Notes: generated from the sequence alone by a model not told the origin. A stretch of DNA of 64,000 nucleotides from UBA1723 sp045629285 (GCA_045629285.1 JAZQQY010000037.1:13637-77636); one strand, 5' to 3'; shown: positions 34,203 through 43,208, counted from the stretch's first letter. Program-made: numbers and translations.

Positions 34203-34250
34203 AAGAGGTTGTATCAAAATGACGTTTTGATACAACCTCTTGCATTTTTT
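34203..34250. terminator. Bidirectional intrinsic terminator
   Basis: A perfect 17-bp stem (34203-34219 with 34225-34241) with loop TGACG. On the plus strand GCATTTTTT follows; on the minus strand TATTTTTTACATC follows. It separates the convergent Na/Pi cotransporter gene and the ppx fragment. Confidence 0.9.
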
Positions 34251-34264
34251 GGGGACAACGTTGA

Positions 34265-34690
34265 TTACAAAATAGCTTTTTCAGATAATTCGTTGATGAT
34301 TCCGTCTGCCAAACCTAATGTCGGCACGATAATCTTATCCGACTTGGTCAGCTCAGCTACCATAAGGAACAGTTCGGATGCAGGAACAATCACATCGGCT
34401 CTATCTTCCCTAAGATCATATTTTTGCATACGCTCTTCCACACTAAGCGGAGACAATTCCGAATATAATCTGCTGAGGGTGCTTGTCAACAATACTTCCT
34501 TCTCTTTTTCCTTCTTTGGCGCAAGACGATAGAGTTTGTTGATATTCCCACCTGAACCGATAATCAGAATGTCGTCAAAACCGTTTGTCATCGACTTGAC
34601 ACTTTCTTTCATCTCCTCTATAGTCTCTTCCGATACAGATCCGTTTAACATTCTGATTGTTCCGACGTTGAAGTTTCCATATAAAACGTA
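34265..34690 (-). pseudogene. ppx: C-terminal fragment of exopolyphosphatase (Ppx/GppA)
   Basis: In one frame the sequence reads YVLYGNFNVGTIRMLNGSV, then DDILIIGSGGNINKLYRLA, and RADVIVPASELFLMVAELT to the stop. This is the second half of the Ppx/GppA phosphatase fold (the part after the DxGGGSxE region). Upstream of about 34690 the frame meets a TGA and nothing of the N-terminal ~150-160 residues (ATP/polyphosphate site) is present. The 128-codon frame from ATG 34651 could be translated but would lack the active site. The family hydrolyses polyphosphate or pppGpp. Confidence 0.8.
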
Positions 34691-34974
34691 TCATTAGTTT
34701 CGCTACAAACAAATTTTGTCGACAGGAATCACTGTCATTTCCCATTGACACTGCAAAGGAATTGCCATAGTATTACAGAGTCGTTACATCAGTATTACAA
34801 ATTTGTGAAGAAGGACGGAGGTGTTACAATGTTGTTAAATTTTGGATTATAAAGGTCTATCATGAATAACATATAAACTCTATTTATAAATTTGCAGACG
34901 AAATGATGGCATACATAATCCGTAAAGACGATGTGCTTACCGTCTATACAAGATAAAAACAAATTGAGCAGAAC
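34691..34974. other. Intergenic region upstream of response regulator
   Basis: 284 bp. It holds the -7 box candidate at 34887-34894 and a very short frame (34903-34956, MMAYIIRKDDVLTVYTR) in front of the response regulator gene; I cannot say whether it is translated. Otherwise nothing recognised. Confidence 0.4.
34887..34894 (+). promoter_or_regulatory. Candidate -7 box for the response regulator-kinase operon
   Basis: TAAATTTG fits TAnnTTTG and gives a leader of about 75 nt before the ATG at 34975. No -33 TTTG was found. Confidence 0.4.
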
Positions 34975-35658
34975 ATGATGGAAAAAAGGATTCTTATTGT
35001 AGACGATGAACCAGATATATTGGAAATTCTCCGTTTCAATCTTGAGATGGAAGGCTATTCCGTCGAAACGAGTGAAGGTCCATACGAATTGTCGGATCCT
35101 CTTCCTGATTTGATTTTGCTTGACGTGATGATGACTCCAAAGTCAGGATTCGAATGGGCTAAAGAGTTGAAATCAAACGACCACACAAGCGGTATTCCTA
35201 TTATTTTCTGTACTGCAAAAACAGCTGAGTCTGATATGCTTACAGGATTCAACCTAGGTAGCGACGACTATATCTGCAAACCGTTCCGTATCAGCGAAGT
35301 GAAGGCTAGGGTAAAGGCTGTATTGCGTCGCGCTCAACCTCATGATAATAGTGTAGACAATGGAAATAGAATCATCAGATATGAGGGTATTGTGATGGAT
35401 CTTAATCGAAAGGAGTGTCATGTCGACGGAAATGATGTAGCTTTCACAAAACTAGAATTTGAACTTCTAGCATTGCTACTTTCTTCTCCTGGTCAAGTAT
35501 TCTCTAGAGATAAGATTTTAGAGACTGTTTGGCCTGGCGACACCGTTGTACTCGACCGTACCGTCGACGTTAACATAACACGAATCCGTAAGAAAATCGG
35601 TAAATACGGAGAACATATCAGAACCAGATTTGGTTACGGCTATTTGTTTGAAAAATGA
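34975..35658 (+). CDS. OmpR/PhoB-family response regulator
   Basis: 227 residues. A receiver domain (about 4-120) has RILIVDDEPDILEIL at the N-terminus, phosphoacceptor Asp in LILLDVMMTPKSG, the conserved Thr in IIFCTAKTAESD and Lys in DYICKPF. A winged-helix DNA-binding domain (about 130-227) ends with VDVNITRIRKKIG and TRFGYGYLF. It regulates transcription when phosphorylated by the histidine kinase whose gene overlaps its end by 4 bp. Closeness to two phosphate transporters suggests a PhoB-like role, but the signal is not shown by sequence. Confidence 0.92.
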   Translation: MMEKRILIVDDEPDILEILRFNLEMEGYSVETSEGPYELSDPLPDLILLDVMMTPKSGFEWAKELKSNDHTSGIPIIFCTAKTAESDMLTGFNLGSDDYICKPFRISEVKARVKAVLRRAQPHDNSVDNGNRIIRYEGIVMDLNRKECHVDGNDVAFTKLEFELLALLLSSPGQVFSRDKILETVWPGDTVVLDRTVDVNITRIRKKIGKYGEHIRTRFGYGYLFEK

Positions 35659-36929
35659 ATAATAAGAGACCTGCAAATACCATCTTTATCATTGCGACAC
35701 TACTTGTCGTAGTGATTACAATCATGTACGGTTTTCATGAGAATAAAAGAGACAGGGAGTTTCGTTGCGATATCCTTCACGCACAATTGCAGCTCAACAA
35801 TTATCGTGTCAACCGTATACGAAACCACAATATCAACGACTTGGAGGAAAGATCCCCGATTCCCAACGGTGTCAATTTTATACGTGATGTCAATACCATC
35901 CGTGTGACTGTTATCGATAAACATGGTAATGTAATCTATGATAGCAATGAAAATCTTACAGAGATGAGCAACCACTTGAGCCGAAAGGAGGTTCAGGAGG
36001 CTTTGAAGAACGGAACCGGATACGATATCAAACGTAGATCCGATTCCAACGGTGAAATCTACTTCTATTCTGCAACTTACTTTCCTGAAAGAGCTGAGAT
36101 TATCCGTTCTGCAGTGCAATATTCTGTGCCGTTGACTGCCAGCCTTGAGCGTGACTATACATTCTTATATTATACTGCCGGTATTTTGTTGCTAGTGGGT
36201 GGAGTGCTCTATTTCCGTGTCAGATTAAGATTCAGCGAGCAGGAAAAACAACGTATAAAACGTCAACTAACAGAGAATGCCGCTCATGAGTTAAAAACTC
36301 CTGCAGCCACAATCCACGGCTATCTGGAGACACTTGTGGAGAATCCTACATTGCCAGAAGCCAAGAAAAAAGAGTTTATCGATCGCTGTTTTTCACAAAG
36401 CAAAAGAATGACAAGTTTGCTTGCCGACATGAGTATGCTTTCTCAGCTGGACAACACAGTATTCAAACGCTCGACTACTATGATTGATGTCGTGGATATT
36501 TTGAATCAGATTGCTGACGAGACTATGCCTCAATTTGAGGATAGGAATTTGGAACTTCGTATGTCATTGCCCGAACATCTTCCTCTTCAAGGCGATCAAG
36601 CACACATATACTCTCTATTCAGAAATATATTCAACAATGTTTTGGCATACGCAAATGAAGCGACATATTTTGAAGTAAAAGCCACTCAATCGTATGATAG
36701 CTACACATTCATGTTGATTGATAATGGAGTGGGAGTGCCGTACGAACATCTACCTCATCTGTTCGAAAGATTCTATCGTCTGGATAAAGGACGTTCACGT
36801 CGACTTGGAGGAACAGGCTTGGGACTTGCCATCGTAAAGAATATCGCTATCCAATACGGAGGAAGCGCAACAGCATCTATAACACCTGGTGGGGGACTTT
36901 CAATTGAGATAATACTAAAAGCTAAATAA
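35655..36929 (+). CDS. Membrane sensor histidine kinase
   Basis: 424 residues. Two membrane segments (about 9-27 and 170-190) enclose a ~140-residue periplasmic sensor domain. The cytoplasmic part has the HisKA dimerisation helix with HELKTPAATIHGYLETL, then an ATP-binding domain with LFRNIFNNVLAYANE (N box), LIDNGVGVP, HLFERFYRLDKGRS and GGTGLGLAIVKN. There is no HAMP domain to speak of. It overlaps the response regulator gene by ATGA and should be its partner. The layout is close to PhoR-type kinases of Bacteroidota. Confidence 0.92.
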   Translation: MNNKRPANTIFIIATLLVVVITIMYGFHENKRDREFRCDILHAQLQLNNYRVNRIRNHNINDLEERSPIPNGVNFIRDVNTIRVTVIDKHGNVIYDSNENLTEMSNHLSRKEVQEALKNGTGYDIKRRSDSNGEIYFYSATYFPERAEIIRSAVQYSVPLTASLERDYTFLYYTAGILLLVGGVLYFRVRLRFSEQEKQRIKRQLTENAAHELKTPAATIHGYLETLVENPTLPEAKKKEFIDRCFSQSKRMTSLLADMSMLSQLDNTVFKRSTTMIDVVDILNQIADETMPQFEDRNLELRMSLPEHLPLQGDQAHIYSLFRNIFNNVLAYANEATYFEVKATQSYDSYTFMLIDNGVGVPYEHLPHLFERFYRLDKGRSRRLGGTGLGLAIVKNIAIQYGGSATASITPGGGLSIEIILKAK

Positions 36930-36964
36930 ACTCAGCATTTGGCATTCCTGATTCCGTATTTAAC

Positions 36965-38710
36965 TTATTCTTCAGGGATTGGAAGATCGTATGGAATATC
37001 ATCAATTGCCTCACACATTCTTTTGATAAAATCTTCTGTGATGGCGGTCTTCCATTTTGTTGTCTTCACGGTACGATCGAAGTCAAATGTAGGATCAAAT
37101 TCATAGTTATCAGTAGTGGCAATCTTTGCATGTTCATTGTCATCGTCGACATACCACACCAACTTATCAGGGATATCATTGAATGGAGCTTCAGACACAA
37201 GAATCTTACGTAAATCTGATTTACAGCTATCAAGAGTCTGCTGCAAGATTCCCCAACGTTTCAAATCGTACTTGCGAATCATCTCAGCCGTAAACTCAAA
37301 TGCACGCTCATCACGGATTGCCTGAGTCATCTCGTCATAATCATCGATTTTAGCCAGATATCTGTCGACATCAACTGCCAAAACAGAATCCGGAGCGCCG
37401 GCAAATGCACGGTTTCTTACGGCTTTCAATGCTTCTATTGCCTCACCAGTTACACTATGCGACAACTCTGTCTCACACTCAGCGTACATCAAAAGTACGT
37501 CTGCATATCTGATCACAGGCAAATCGACTCCTGAATACTTCTGTTTTCCTGTTATTACAGGAACTAGCCATTCACGACGGAATTTACCGATTGAGATATT
37601 GTTTGGCGATACAACCTTCTCTTTTCCTGAACTTTCATACTGAGTCAAAGAAAGTGACACGTCGCGACGAGTATCGAAATGATTATACTTATGGAAGTGC
37701 GAAGCAGGAACAAGCACACCACACTCGCTGGAACCATAAGGAGAACCATCAGCATGTTTCTTTCCAACAAAGTAGCCAAGCTCACCACTGTTTCCTTTTG
37801 ACATCGGAATCTCAAAGATAATCTCCTCGCTATTCTTATATGACATTATCTTGCGGAAGATCTGCTCATAATCCGATTCCAAAGAGTAATGTCCACCGTC
37901 AATAACATCCTTACACCAATCTTTAGCCATTTCAATGTAATCATTACGGTCAGAAGGAGCGATCTTATGTCCATCCTCCATGTGATAGCCAGCACGATAA
38001 AGAGCTATTCTTGCGCCCAAAGATCTAGCAGCATCCTTTGATATTCTCGACGGAGTAGTAGATGTTTCAGGAAGCAAATCAATGGCTTCGTCCAAATCTT
38101 TTAATATATGATTCAGGATTTTCTTACGATTGGTGTTGACTCTGTAGTCTGAATTCGCGTCGACGATAAACGGAACATCTCCCCACGAACGAACAAGCTC
38201 GAAATAGAGTAGGGCTCTGATTGTAAGAGCCTCTCCCTTATATCCTAAAATCTTTTTCTTATCATTGGAAGAAGATGCAACGACACTACTGCTGTTTACT
38301 CCTTCTATGAAATTGTTCGCCTCTCTGATGGCAATATAAAGTGATTCCCAAACTGATTTCAGTTCGGTATTATAAGGAGTAGCGACATATCTAGCGATTG
38401 CACGTCGACCATTGTCAGTATCACCACTGATACATTCAGTATCGGAATTCAAGCTTAGATAATACGACAATTTCTTTCCGTACAGATTACCCGATGTCAA
38501 TCTTACATAAACACCATTCAAGGCTTGTAAAGCTAGTGGAGCAGCATCAAAAACTTCAGTTTGGGATAGGGTAGACGGAGTATTAGATTCGAACTCGTCT
38601 TTACAACCTGTTGTGCTGCATAGAAGCGATGTGGCAACAGTAATAGCTACGCATTTGCTTTTACAAATGCGAAATTCTATCAATTTTGTTTTTATCTGCC
38701 CAATTTTCAT
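36965..38710 (-). CDS. RagB/SusD-family outer-membrane lipoprotein
   Basis: 581 residues. A long N-terminus leads to the lipobox LLCSTTGC, with the lipidated Cys at about 36, so it should be exposed on the outer membrane. The mature part has the SusD helical repeats: VFDAAPLALQALNGVY, the TPR-like LRALLYFELVRSWGDVPF, and the C-terminal VLLMYAEC with ALKAVRNRAFAG and AIRDERAFEF. SusD proteins bind glycans or peptides over a SusC/TonB transporter. No susC lies next to it in this window, which is unusual. It is flanked by a kinase gene and cca. Confidence 0.93.
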   Translation of the reverse strand: MKIGQIKTKLIEFRICKSKCVAITVATSLLCSTTGCKDEFESNTPSTLSQTEVFDAAPLALQALNGVYVRLTSGNLYGKKLSYYLSLNSDTECISGDTDNGRRAIARYVATPYNTELKSVWESLYIAIREANNFIEGVNSSSVVASSSNDKKKILGYKGEALTIRALLYFELVRSWGDVPFIVDANSDYRVNTNRKKILNHILKDLDEAIDLLPETSTTPSRISKDAARSLGARIALYRAGYHMEDGHKIAPSDRNDYIEMAKDWCKDVIDGGHYSLESDYEQIFRKIMSYKNSEEIIFEIPMSKGNSGELGYFVGKKHADGSPYGSSECGVLVPASHFHKYNHFDTRRDVSLSLTQYESSGKEKVVSPNNISIGKFRREWLVPVITGKQKYSGVDLPVIRYADVLLMYAECETELSHSVTGEAIEALKAVRNRAFAGAPDSVLAVDVDRYLAKIDDYDEMTQAIRDERAFEFTAEMIRKYDLKRWGILQQTLDSCKSDLRKILVSEAPFNDIPDKLVWYVDDDNEHAKIATTDNYEFDPTFDFDRTVKTTKWKTAITEDFIKRMCEAIDDIPYDLPIPEE

Positions 38711-38727
38711 CGCCCTTTTTTTAAGTA

Positions 38728-40149
38728 TTACGATGTCAATCCCATTTCACTCGCAATCTTATTCATTAAATCTAGCGCAGCATTGCGGTCGTTCGGAATA
38801 ATTCCGTCTAATATAGCATCTTTCAACCTTTCCTTAATTTCACCTACCTGTCGGCAAGGAGGAAGGTTGAATGTAGACATGATTTCATCGCCTGAAACCG
38901 GAGGTTGGAACATTCGTATATGATCCTTTTCCTCGATTTCCTTCATCTTCTCACGCAGATTCTCGTAATTCTTATGGAATCGTTCACGTTTCAAAGCATT
39001 ATTGGAAGTGATATCCGCATGACAAAGAATCATCAGATCATCGATATAGTCTCCTGCCTCAAATAGAAGTCGACGAATCGCACTGTCGGTGATATCATCT
39101 TCAATCAGGTTGATCGGACGCATGTGAAGCAACACAAGTTTCTGCACGTATGCCATCTCGTTTCCAAGTGAAAGAGTCAATTTCTTGAATATCTTAGGCA
39201 CCATCTTCGTGCCGACATATTCATGACCGTGGAAACTCCATCCATGACCATCTTCCCACTTTTTGCATTTAGGTTTACCGATATCGTGAAGCAACGCTGC
39301 GATTCTCAACCATTCGTTGTCGCTCTCCTTAGCTGTTGAGTCGACAACCTGCATAGTGTGGTGGAAATTATCCTTGTGTCCTTTTCCATCGCGAGTCTCA
39401 ATGCCGGAAAGAGCACTGATCTCAGGAAGAACCTGTTTCATCAAACCTGTGTTGAGCATGTGGTAAAGGCCGACGCTCGGACGTGGACTCTTCATGATTT
39501 TCACAAGCTCATCCTTCACTCTCTCCATTGAGATGATCTTGATTCTGTCGCTATCCTTAACAATGGCATTGTAGGTGTTTTCTTCAATGTACATCTCAAG
39601 AGTCGACGCGAATCTTACACATCTCATCATGCGAAGCGGATCATCTGAAAAAGTGATGACTGGATCACATGGAGTACGAAGTATCTTATTCTGTAGGTCG
39701 GAATAACCGTTGAACAAGTCAATCAATTCACCCTTCTGACCACATGATAGACGAATACACATTGCATTCAAAGTAAAATCGCGACGTGTAAGGTCGTCTT
39801 CAAGTGTACCTGGTTCACATTCAGGGTTTCTACTATCGTGACGGTAGCTTTCTTTTCTTGCAGTTACAAATTCAAGTTCATTTTTTCCCCATTTCACCTG
39901 AGCAGTTCCGTATGACTTGAAAACAGAAAGATGGGCATATTTACCGATCTTGTTCTTTACTGCCGTGCTTAATATTTCGCTGGAATCCTTACCGATTGTA
40001 AGAACATCAATGTCCTTGCTAGGTCTTCCAAGAATTAGGTCTCTTACGTATCCTCCTACTACAAAAGCCTCAATACCAAGACTTTCTGCAATATCGGATA
40101 CCATTTTTATACTCTTATCTTCAAATATTTTGCAAAAATCTACCATCAT
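38728..40149 (-). CDS. cca: CCA tRNA nucleotidyltransferase with HD domain
   Basis: 473 residues. The nucleotidyltransferase head domain has VVGGYVRDLILGRPSKDIDV, with the metal-binding Asp pair, and RRDFTLNAMC. The neck/body contains DDPLRMMRCVRFASTL. A C-terminal HD domain (IAALLHDIGKPKCKK, HAD-like) gives extra phosphodiesterase-type chemistry. It adds or repairs the 3' CCA of tRNAs. It is the 17-nt-distant upstream neighbour of the susD-like gene on the minus strand. Confidence 0.94.
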   Translation of the reverse strand: MMVDFCKIFEDKSIKMVSDIAESLGIEAFVVGGYVRDLILGRPSKDIDVLTIGKDSSEILSTAVKNKIGKYAHLSVFKSYGTAQVKWGKNELEFVTARKESYRHDSRNPECEPGTLEDDLTRRDFTLNAMCIRLSCGQKGELIDLFNGYSDLQNKILRTPCDPVITFSDDPLRMMRCVRFASTLEMYIEENTYNAIVKDSDRIKIISMERVKDELVKIMKSPRPSVGLYHMLNTGLMKQVLPEISALSGIETRDGKGHKDNFHHTMQVVDSTAKESDNEWLRIAALLHDIGKPKCKKWEDGHGWSFHGHEYVGTKMVPKIFKKLTLSLGNEMAYVQKLVLLHMRPINLIEDDITDSAIRRLLFEAGDYIDDLMILCHADITSNNALKRERFHKNYENLREKMKEIEEKDHIRMFQPPVSGDEIMSTFNLPPCRQVGEIKERLKDAILDGIIPNDRNAALDLMNKIASEMGLTS

Positions 40150-40213
40150 TGATAATTTACAATGGCAAATTTAACAAAAATTTAGAAAACAAGATTGGAA
40201 AATTTCCGTAATC

Positions 40214-40216
40214 TTG
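40214..40216 (+). promoter_or_regulatory. Candidate -33 TTG for the phospholipid operon
   Basis: TTG lies 19 nt upstream of the TACTTTTG -7 box at 40236-40243, the spacing expected for Bacteroidota promoters. Confidence 0.45.
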
Positions 40217-40235
40217 GGTTCCATATATTTTTTAT

Positions 40236-40243
40236 TACTTTTG
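40236..40243 (+). promoter_or_regulatory. Candidate -7 box for the phospholipid operon
   Basis: TACTTTTG fits TAnnTTTG with a TTG 19 nt upstream. Because the promoter lies inside the longest open frame (40214-), translation most likely starts at ATG 40268. Confidence 0.55.
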
Positions 40244-40267
40244 CATAAAATTAGAAAAAAGATTGAA

Positions 40268-40930
40268 ATGGAAAATAATGTAGAAAATAAGAAGCAAGAG
40301 GTTGACGGACGTCGTGAAATTGCTTCTCGTGACACAAATTGGGCTGCAGCAATCGCTCATAAACTTACTGTCAGCGGAGTTGAACCTAACCAGATCTCCA
40401 TGATGAGTGTATTCTTTTCGATTGTGGGATGTGCACTTTTGCTGAGTTCACTTTATTTCGGTTTGAATAAATACATCGCATACATACTTTTCCCTGCATG
40501 TGTACAGGCTCGTTTGCTATGTAATCTGTTCGACGGAATGGTTGCAGTGGAAGGAGGAAAACGAACACCTAACGGTGATCTTTACAACGACATGCCAGAC
40601 CGTTTTGCAGACGCATTCTTCATTGTACCAGTAGGTTATGTGGCTGGTGGAATCGGTGTTGAATTAGGTTGGTTGGCTGCTGTGTTGGCGATCATGACTG
40701 CATATTTCCGTTGGATTGGAGCTTACAAGACACACAATCACTATTTCAATGGACCTATGGCTAAACAGCACCGTATGGCATTGTTAACTGGAGCATCATT
40801 GGCAGCTGCAGTTGCTGCTTACTTCGGTTACGACAGCATCGTGTTCTTAGTTGCTTTGATCATTATGAACATCGGTCTTGTAGCGACTTTGATCAACCGT
40901 TTGTATAAAATGACTCACGCAGAACAATAA
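40268..40930 (+). CDS. CDP-alcohol phosphatidyltransferase-like membrane protein, variant motif
   Basis: Start ATG 40268 gives 220 residues; the ATG at 40214 would place the promoter inside the gene. Several membrane segments (about 43-62, 67-80, 118-138, 165-185 and 190-208) and the signature D-G-x2-A-x9-G-x7-D are present as DGMVAVEGGKRTPNGDLYND then MPD (residues 89-111). Compared with the family rule D-G-x2-A-R-x8-G-x3-D-x3-D, position 94 is Val instead of Arg and 107 is Asn instead of Asp, while Asp89, Asp108 and Asp111 remain. It is probably a phospholipid head-group transferase. cdsA overlaps its stop by one base. Confidence 0.85.
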   Translation: MENNVENKKQEVDGRREIASRDTNWAAAIAHKLTVSGVEPNQISMMSVFFSIVGCALLLSSLYFGLNKYIAYILFPACVQARLLCNLFDGMVAVEGGKRTPNGDLYNDMPDRFADAFFIVPVGYVAGGIGVELGWLAAVLAIMTAYFRWIGAYKTHNHYFNGPMAKQHRMALLTGASLAAAVAAYFGYDSIVFLVALIIMNIGLVATLINRLYKMTHAEQ

Positions 40931-41913
40931 TGAAAGAGGTAGTTAGTTGGCTTTTTCCTGATCTAAGTGCAGAAGTAATTCAGGTTATCTGCGGAATTTT
41001 GATTGTCTTGACAGTCGCATCTTTAATTCTAGCAGCAGTAAAATTTTTCAAGCCTCAGGCTAAGATAGACGAGATCATTGCCCGCACAAAGTCTTGGTGG
41101 ATAATGTGTGGAATATTCTTCTCCGCAGTATTCATCAACAATGTAGTGGCATACTGCTTCCTAGCTTGCTTGTCATTCTTCGCATTCCGTGAACTTTATT
41201 CTGTTCTTGGATTCCGTGATTCGGATAGAGGTGCGTTGTTCCTAGCTTTCTTAGCTATTCCAATCCAATACATATTGGCATACGTCGGATGGTACGGATG
41301 TTTCATCATCTTCATTCCGGTAATCATGTTCTTGGTTTTGCCTATGATATTGGTTATCAGAGAAGATACACACCGCATCACAAAATCAATGGCGATGCTT
41401 CAGTGGGTGTTGATGCTTTCTGTATTCGGAATCAGCCATCTTGCATTCCTTCTTTCGTTGCCTTCACCGGATCCAAATCAGATCACAGTGGAGTGTAATG
41501 CAGGCGGACGTGGATTGTTGCTGTTCTTGGTAGTTTTGACCGAGTTGAACGACGTTATGCAGTTCTGCTGGGGCAAGACCTTCGGAAAGCATAAGATTCT
41601 TCCGAAGGTGAGTCCAAACAAGACTTGGGAAGGATTTATCGGCGGTGTGATCAGCACTACTATCATCGGATACTTCATGCGTTTCCTAACTCCACTTCCA
41701 GATTATTACGCAATCATGGTAAGTGCAGTCATCGCAATCTCAGGATTCTGTGGCGACGTCGTGATTTCAGCAATCAAACGTGATAAGGGAGTCAAGGATA
41801 TGGGTGATACTATTCCAGGACATGGTGGTATCTTCGACCGTATTGATTCGCTATCTTACACAGCATTGGTATTTTTCCACTTGATTTATTTCTTGTCATA
41901 CCCACATCTATAA
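40930..41913 (+). CDS. cdsA: Phosphatidate cytidylyltransferase
   Basis: 327 residues with about eight hydrophobic segments. The CdsA signature is complete: VSPNKTWEGFIGGV and, near the C-terminus, IKRDKGVKDMGDTIPGHGG and FDRIDSL. It makes CDP-diacylglycerol from phosphatidate and CTP, the substrate of CDP-alcohol phosphatidyltransferases such as the gene just upstream. Start overlaps the upstream stop (TAATG); plsC follows after 3 nt. Confidence 0.95.
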   Translation: MKEVVSWLFPDLSAEVIQVICGILIVLTVASLILAAVKFFKPQAKIDEIIARTKSWWIMCGIFFSAVFINNVVAYCFLACLSFFAFRELYSVLGFRDSDRGALFLAFLAIPIQYILAYVGWYGCFIIFIPVIMFLVLPMILVIREDTHRITKSMAMLQWVLMLSVFGISHLAFLLSLPSPDPNQITVECNAGGRGLLLFLVVLTELNDVMQFCWGKTFGKHKILPKVSPNKTWEGFIGGVISTTIIGYFMRFLTPLPDYYAIMVSAVIAISGFCGDVVISAIKRDKGVKDMGDTIPGHGGIFDRIDSLSYTALVFFHLIYFLSYPHL

Positions 41914-41916
41914 GAA

Positions 41917-42594
41917 ATGGAGAAGAAATTTCTACAACCAACAGTAATGAAAATCATCTATAAAGGAATTAGCAGATGGTTTCTTCAACTCTTTGTAGGA
42001 GTTCATTTCACTGATTGTGATTTCTTAAAGAAAGAAAAACAGTTTGTCATCGTGGCCAACCATAATAGCCACCTTGATACGCTAAGCCTTATGTCGTCAC
42101 TTCCTGGAGACTTGTTGTGGAAGGTTAGACCTGTTGCAGCACAAGACTATTGGGGAAATACAAAATTCAAGGCTTCTTTCAGCAGATACTTTATCAATAC
42201 GCTGTTAATCAGACGAAAGAAAGAGGACAAACAGAATGCCGACGTTGACCCGATCCAACTGATGGTCGACGCTATCGACGAAGGTTACTCATTGATCATA
42301 TTCCCTGAAGGTACACGTGGATTGCCGGAACAGATGGCTAAGATGAAGTCGGGTATAGGTCGACTTTTAGCTCAACGTCCAGAATTGAAGTACGTTCCGG
42401 TCTTCATGACAGGTATGGGAAAATCACTGCCTAAGGGAACCGTTGTTCCATTGCCATACAATGCAGTTGTTCATTACGGAGAACCTACATTAGCACAGAG
42501 TTCAGATCCACACGAAATTTTGAAGGAGATTGAAACTAAATTCGCAACTCTTCGTGAGCTATACGGCATCAAGGAAGAAGATGACGACGATTGA
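41917..42594 (+). CDS. plsC: 1-Acyl-sn-glycerol-3-phosphate acyltransferase
   Basis: 225 residues. The acyltransferase H-x4-D box is NHNSHLDTL, and the second conserved block is IIFPEGTRG with the Glu-Gly-Thr-Arg motif. It acylates lysophosphatidate to phosphatidate at the membrane, giving CdsA its substrate. Last gene of a three-gene operon ending in a strong terminator. C-terminus is acidic (KEEDDDD). Confidence 0.92.
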   Translation: MEKKFLQPTVMKIIYKGISRWFLQLFVGVHFTDCDFLKKEKQFVIVANHNSHLDTLSLMSSLPGDLLWKVRPVAAQDYWGNTKFKASFSRYFINTLLIRRKKEDKQNADVDPIQLMVDAIDEGYSLIIFPEGTRGLPEQMAKMKSGIGRLLAQRPELKYVPVFMTGMGKSLPKGTVVPLPYNAVVHYGEPTLAQSSDPHEILKEIETKFATLRELYGIKEEDDDD

Positions 42595-42624
42595 TTGAAA
42601 TCGTATTTTGACAAAAACATAATC

Positions 42625-42657
42625 CACTTTGCCTTGGTTGGGCAAAGTGTTTTTTTT
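42625..42657 (+). terminator. Intrinsic terminator after plsC
   Basis: A perfect 9-bp stem (CACTTTGCC 42625-42633 with GGCAAAGTG 42641-42649) followed by eight Ts. Confidence 0.95.
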
Positions 42658-42735
42658 ATGGGAGTGTCAAATCATGTCCCAAAATCATAAAAAATAAGTA
42701 TTTACCAATATTACACAAACCTCTACATTTGCATT

Positions 42736-43176
42736 TCAAAGCCGTTTTTCCATTTTCACGCAGTCGAAACAGCCGCTTTTCACGACCTCCTCATTGATTG
42801 ACTTAAAGCCGTTCTTCTTATAGAAATCAATAGCGACGGTACGACTCTCTATTTCAATTCGACTGTAACCCAATTCGCGAATCCATTGTTCAGCTTCTGC
42901 TATTACTCTATTGCCTAAATGAAGCCCTCTATATTCCGGAAGTACAACCACACGACCTACTGTAACGGATTCTGGATCAATCTCATAAAAGCGGCAAGTG
43001 GCGACGGGATATCCGTCGTTGAGCAAGATTATATATCTTGTACCATCACAATCGTGCTCGTCGAATTCCTCTCTTAATGGTATCTTATGTTGACGGTTCA
43101 TGCCTTGAATCCTGACCGAATAGGCTCCAGCTCTCTGCCATTCGGATTCTCCTCGCATCACTTCTATGTTGTCCAT
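42736..43176 (-). CDS. GNAT family N-acetyltransferase
   Basis: 146 residues. The acetyl-CoA pyrophosphate-binding loop is present as VVVLPEYRGLHLGNRVIAEAE, with the beta-bulge strand before it (YPVATCRFYEIDPESVTVGR) and DFYKKNGFKSI after it, typical of GNAT enzymes. The acetyl acceptor is not predictable. It stands alone on the minus strand, upstream of and divergent from the MuiA fragment. Confidence 0.9.
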   Translation of the reverse strand: MDNIEVMRGESEWQRAGAYSVRIQGMNRQHKIPLREEFDEHDCDGTRYIILLNDGYPVATCRFYEIDPESVTVGRVVVLPEYRGLHLGNRVIAEAEQWIRELGYSRIEIESRTVAIDFYKKNGFKSINEEVVKSGCFDCVKMEKRL

Positions 43177-43208
43177 ACAATTATATTTTTATGCAAAATT
43201 AAAAAAAC

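Noticed and set aside
34903..34956. 17-codon leader peptide before the response regulator
   Set aside because: Too short to judge, no Shine-Dalgarno and no attenuation structure; mentioned only in the region entry.
40214..40267. ATG 40214 as start of the CDP-alcohol phosphatidyltransferase
   Set aside because: The first 18 codons lie over a good -33/-7 promoter and encode a hydrophobic non-conserved stretch; ATG 40268 is preferred.
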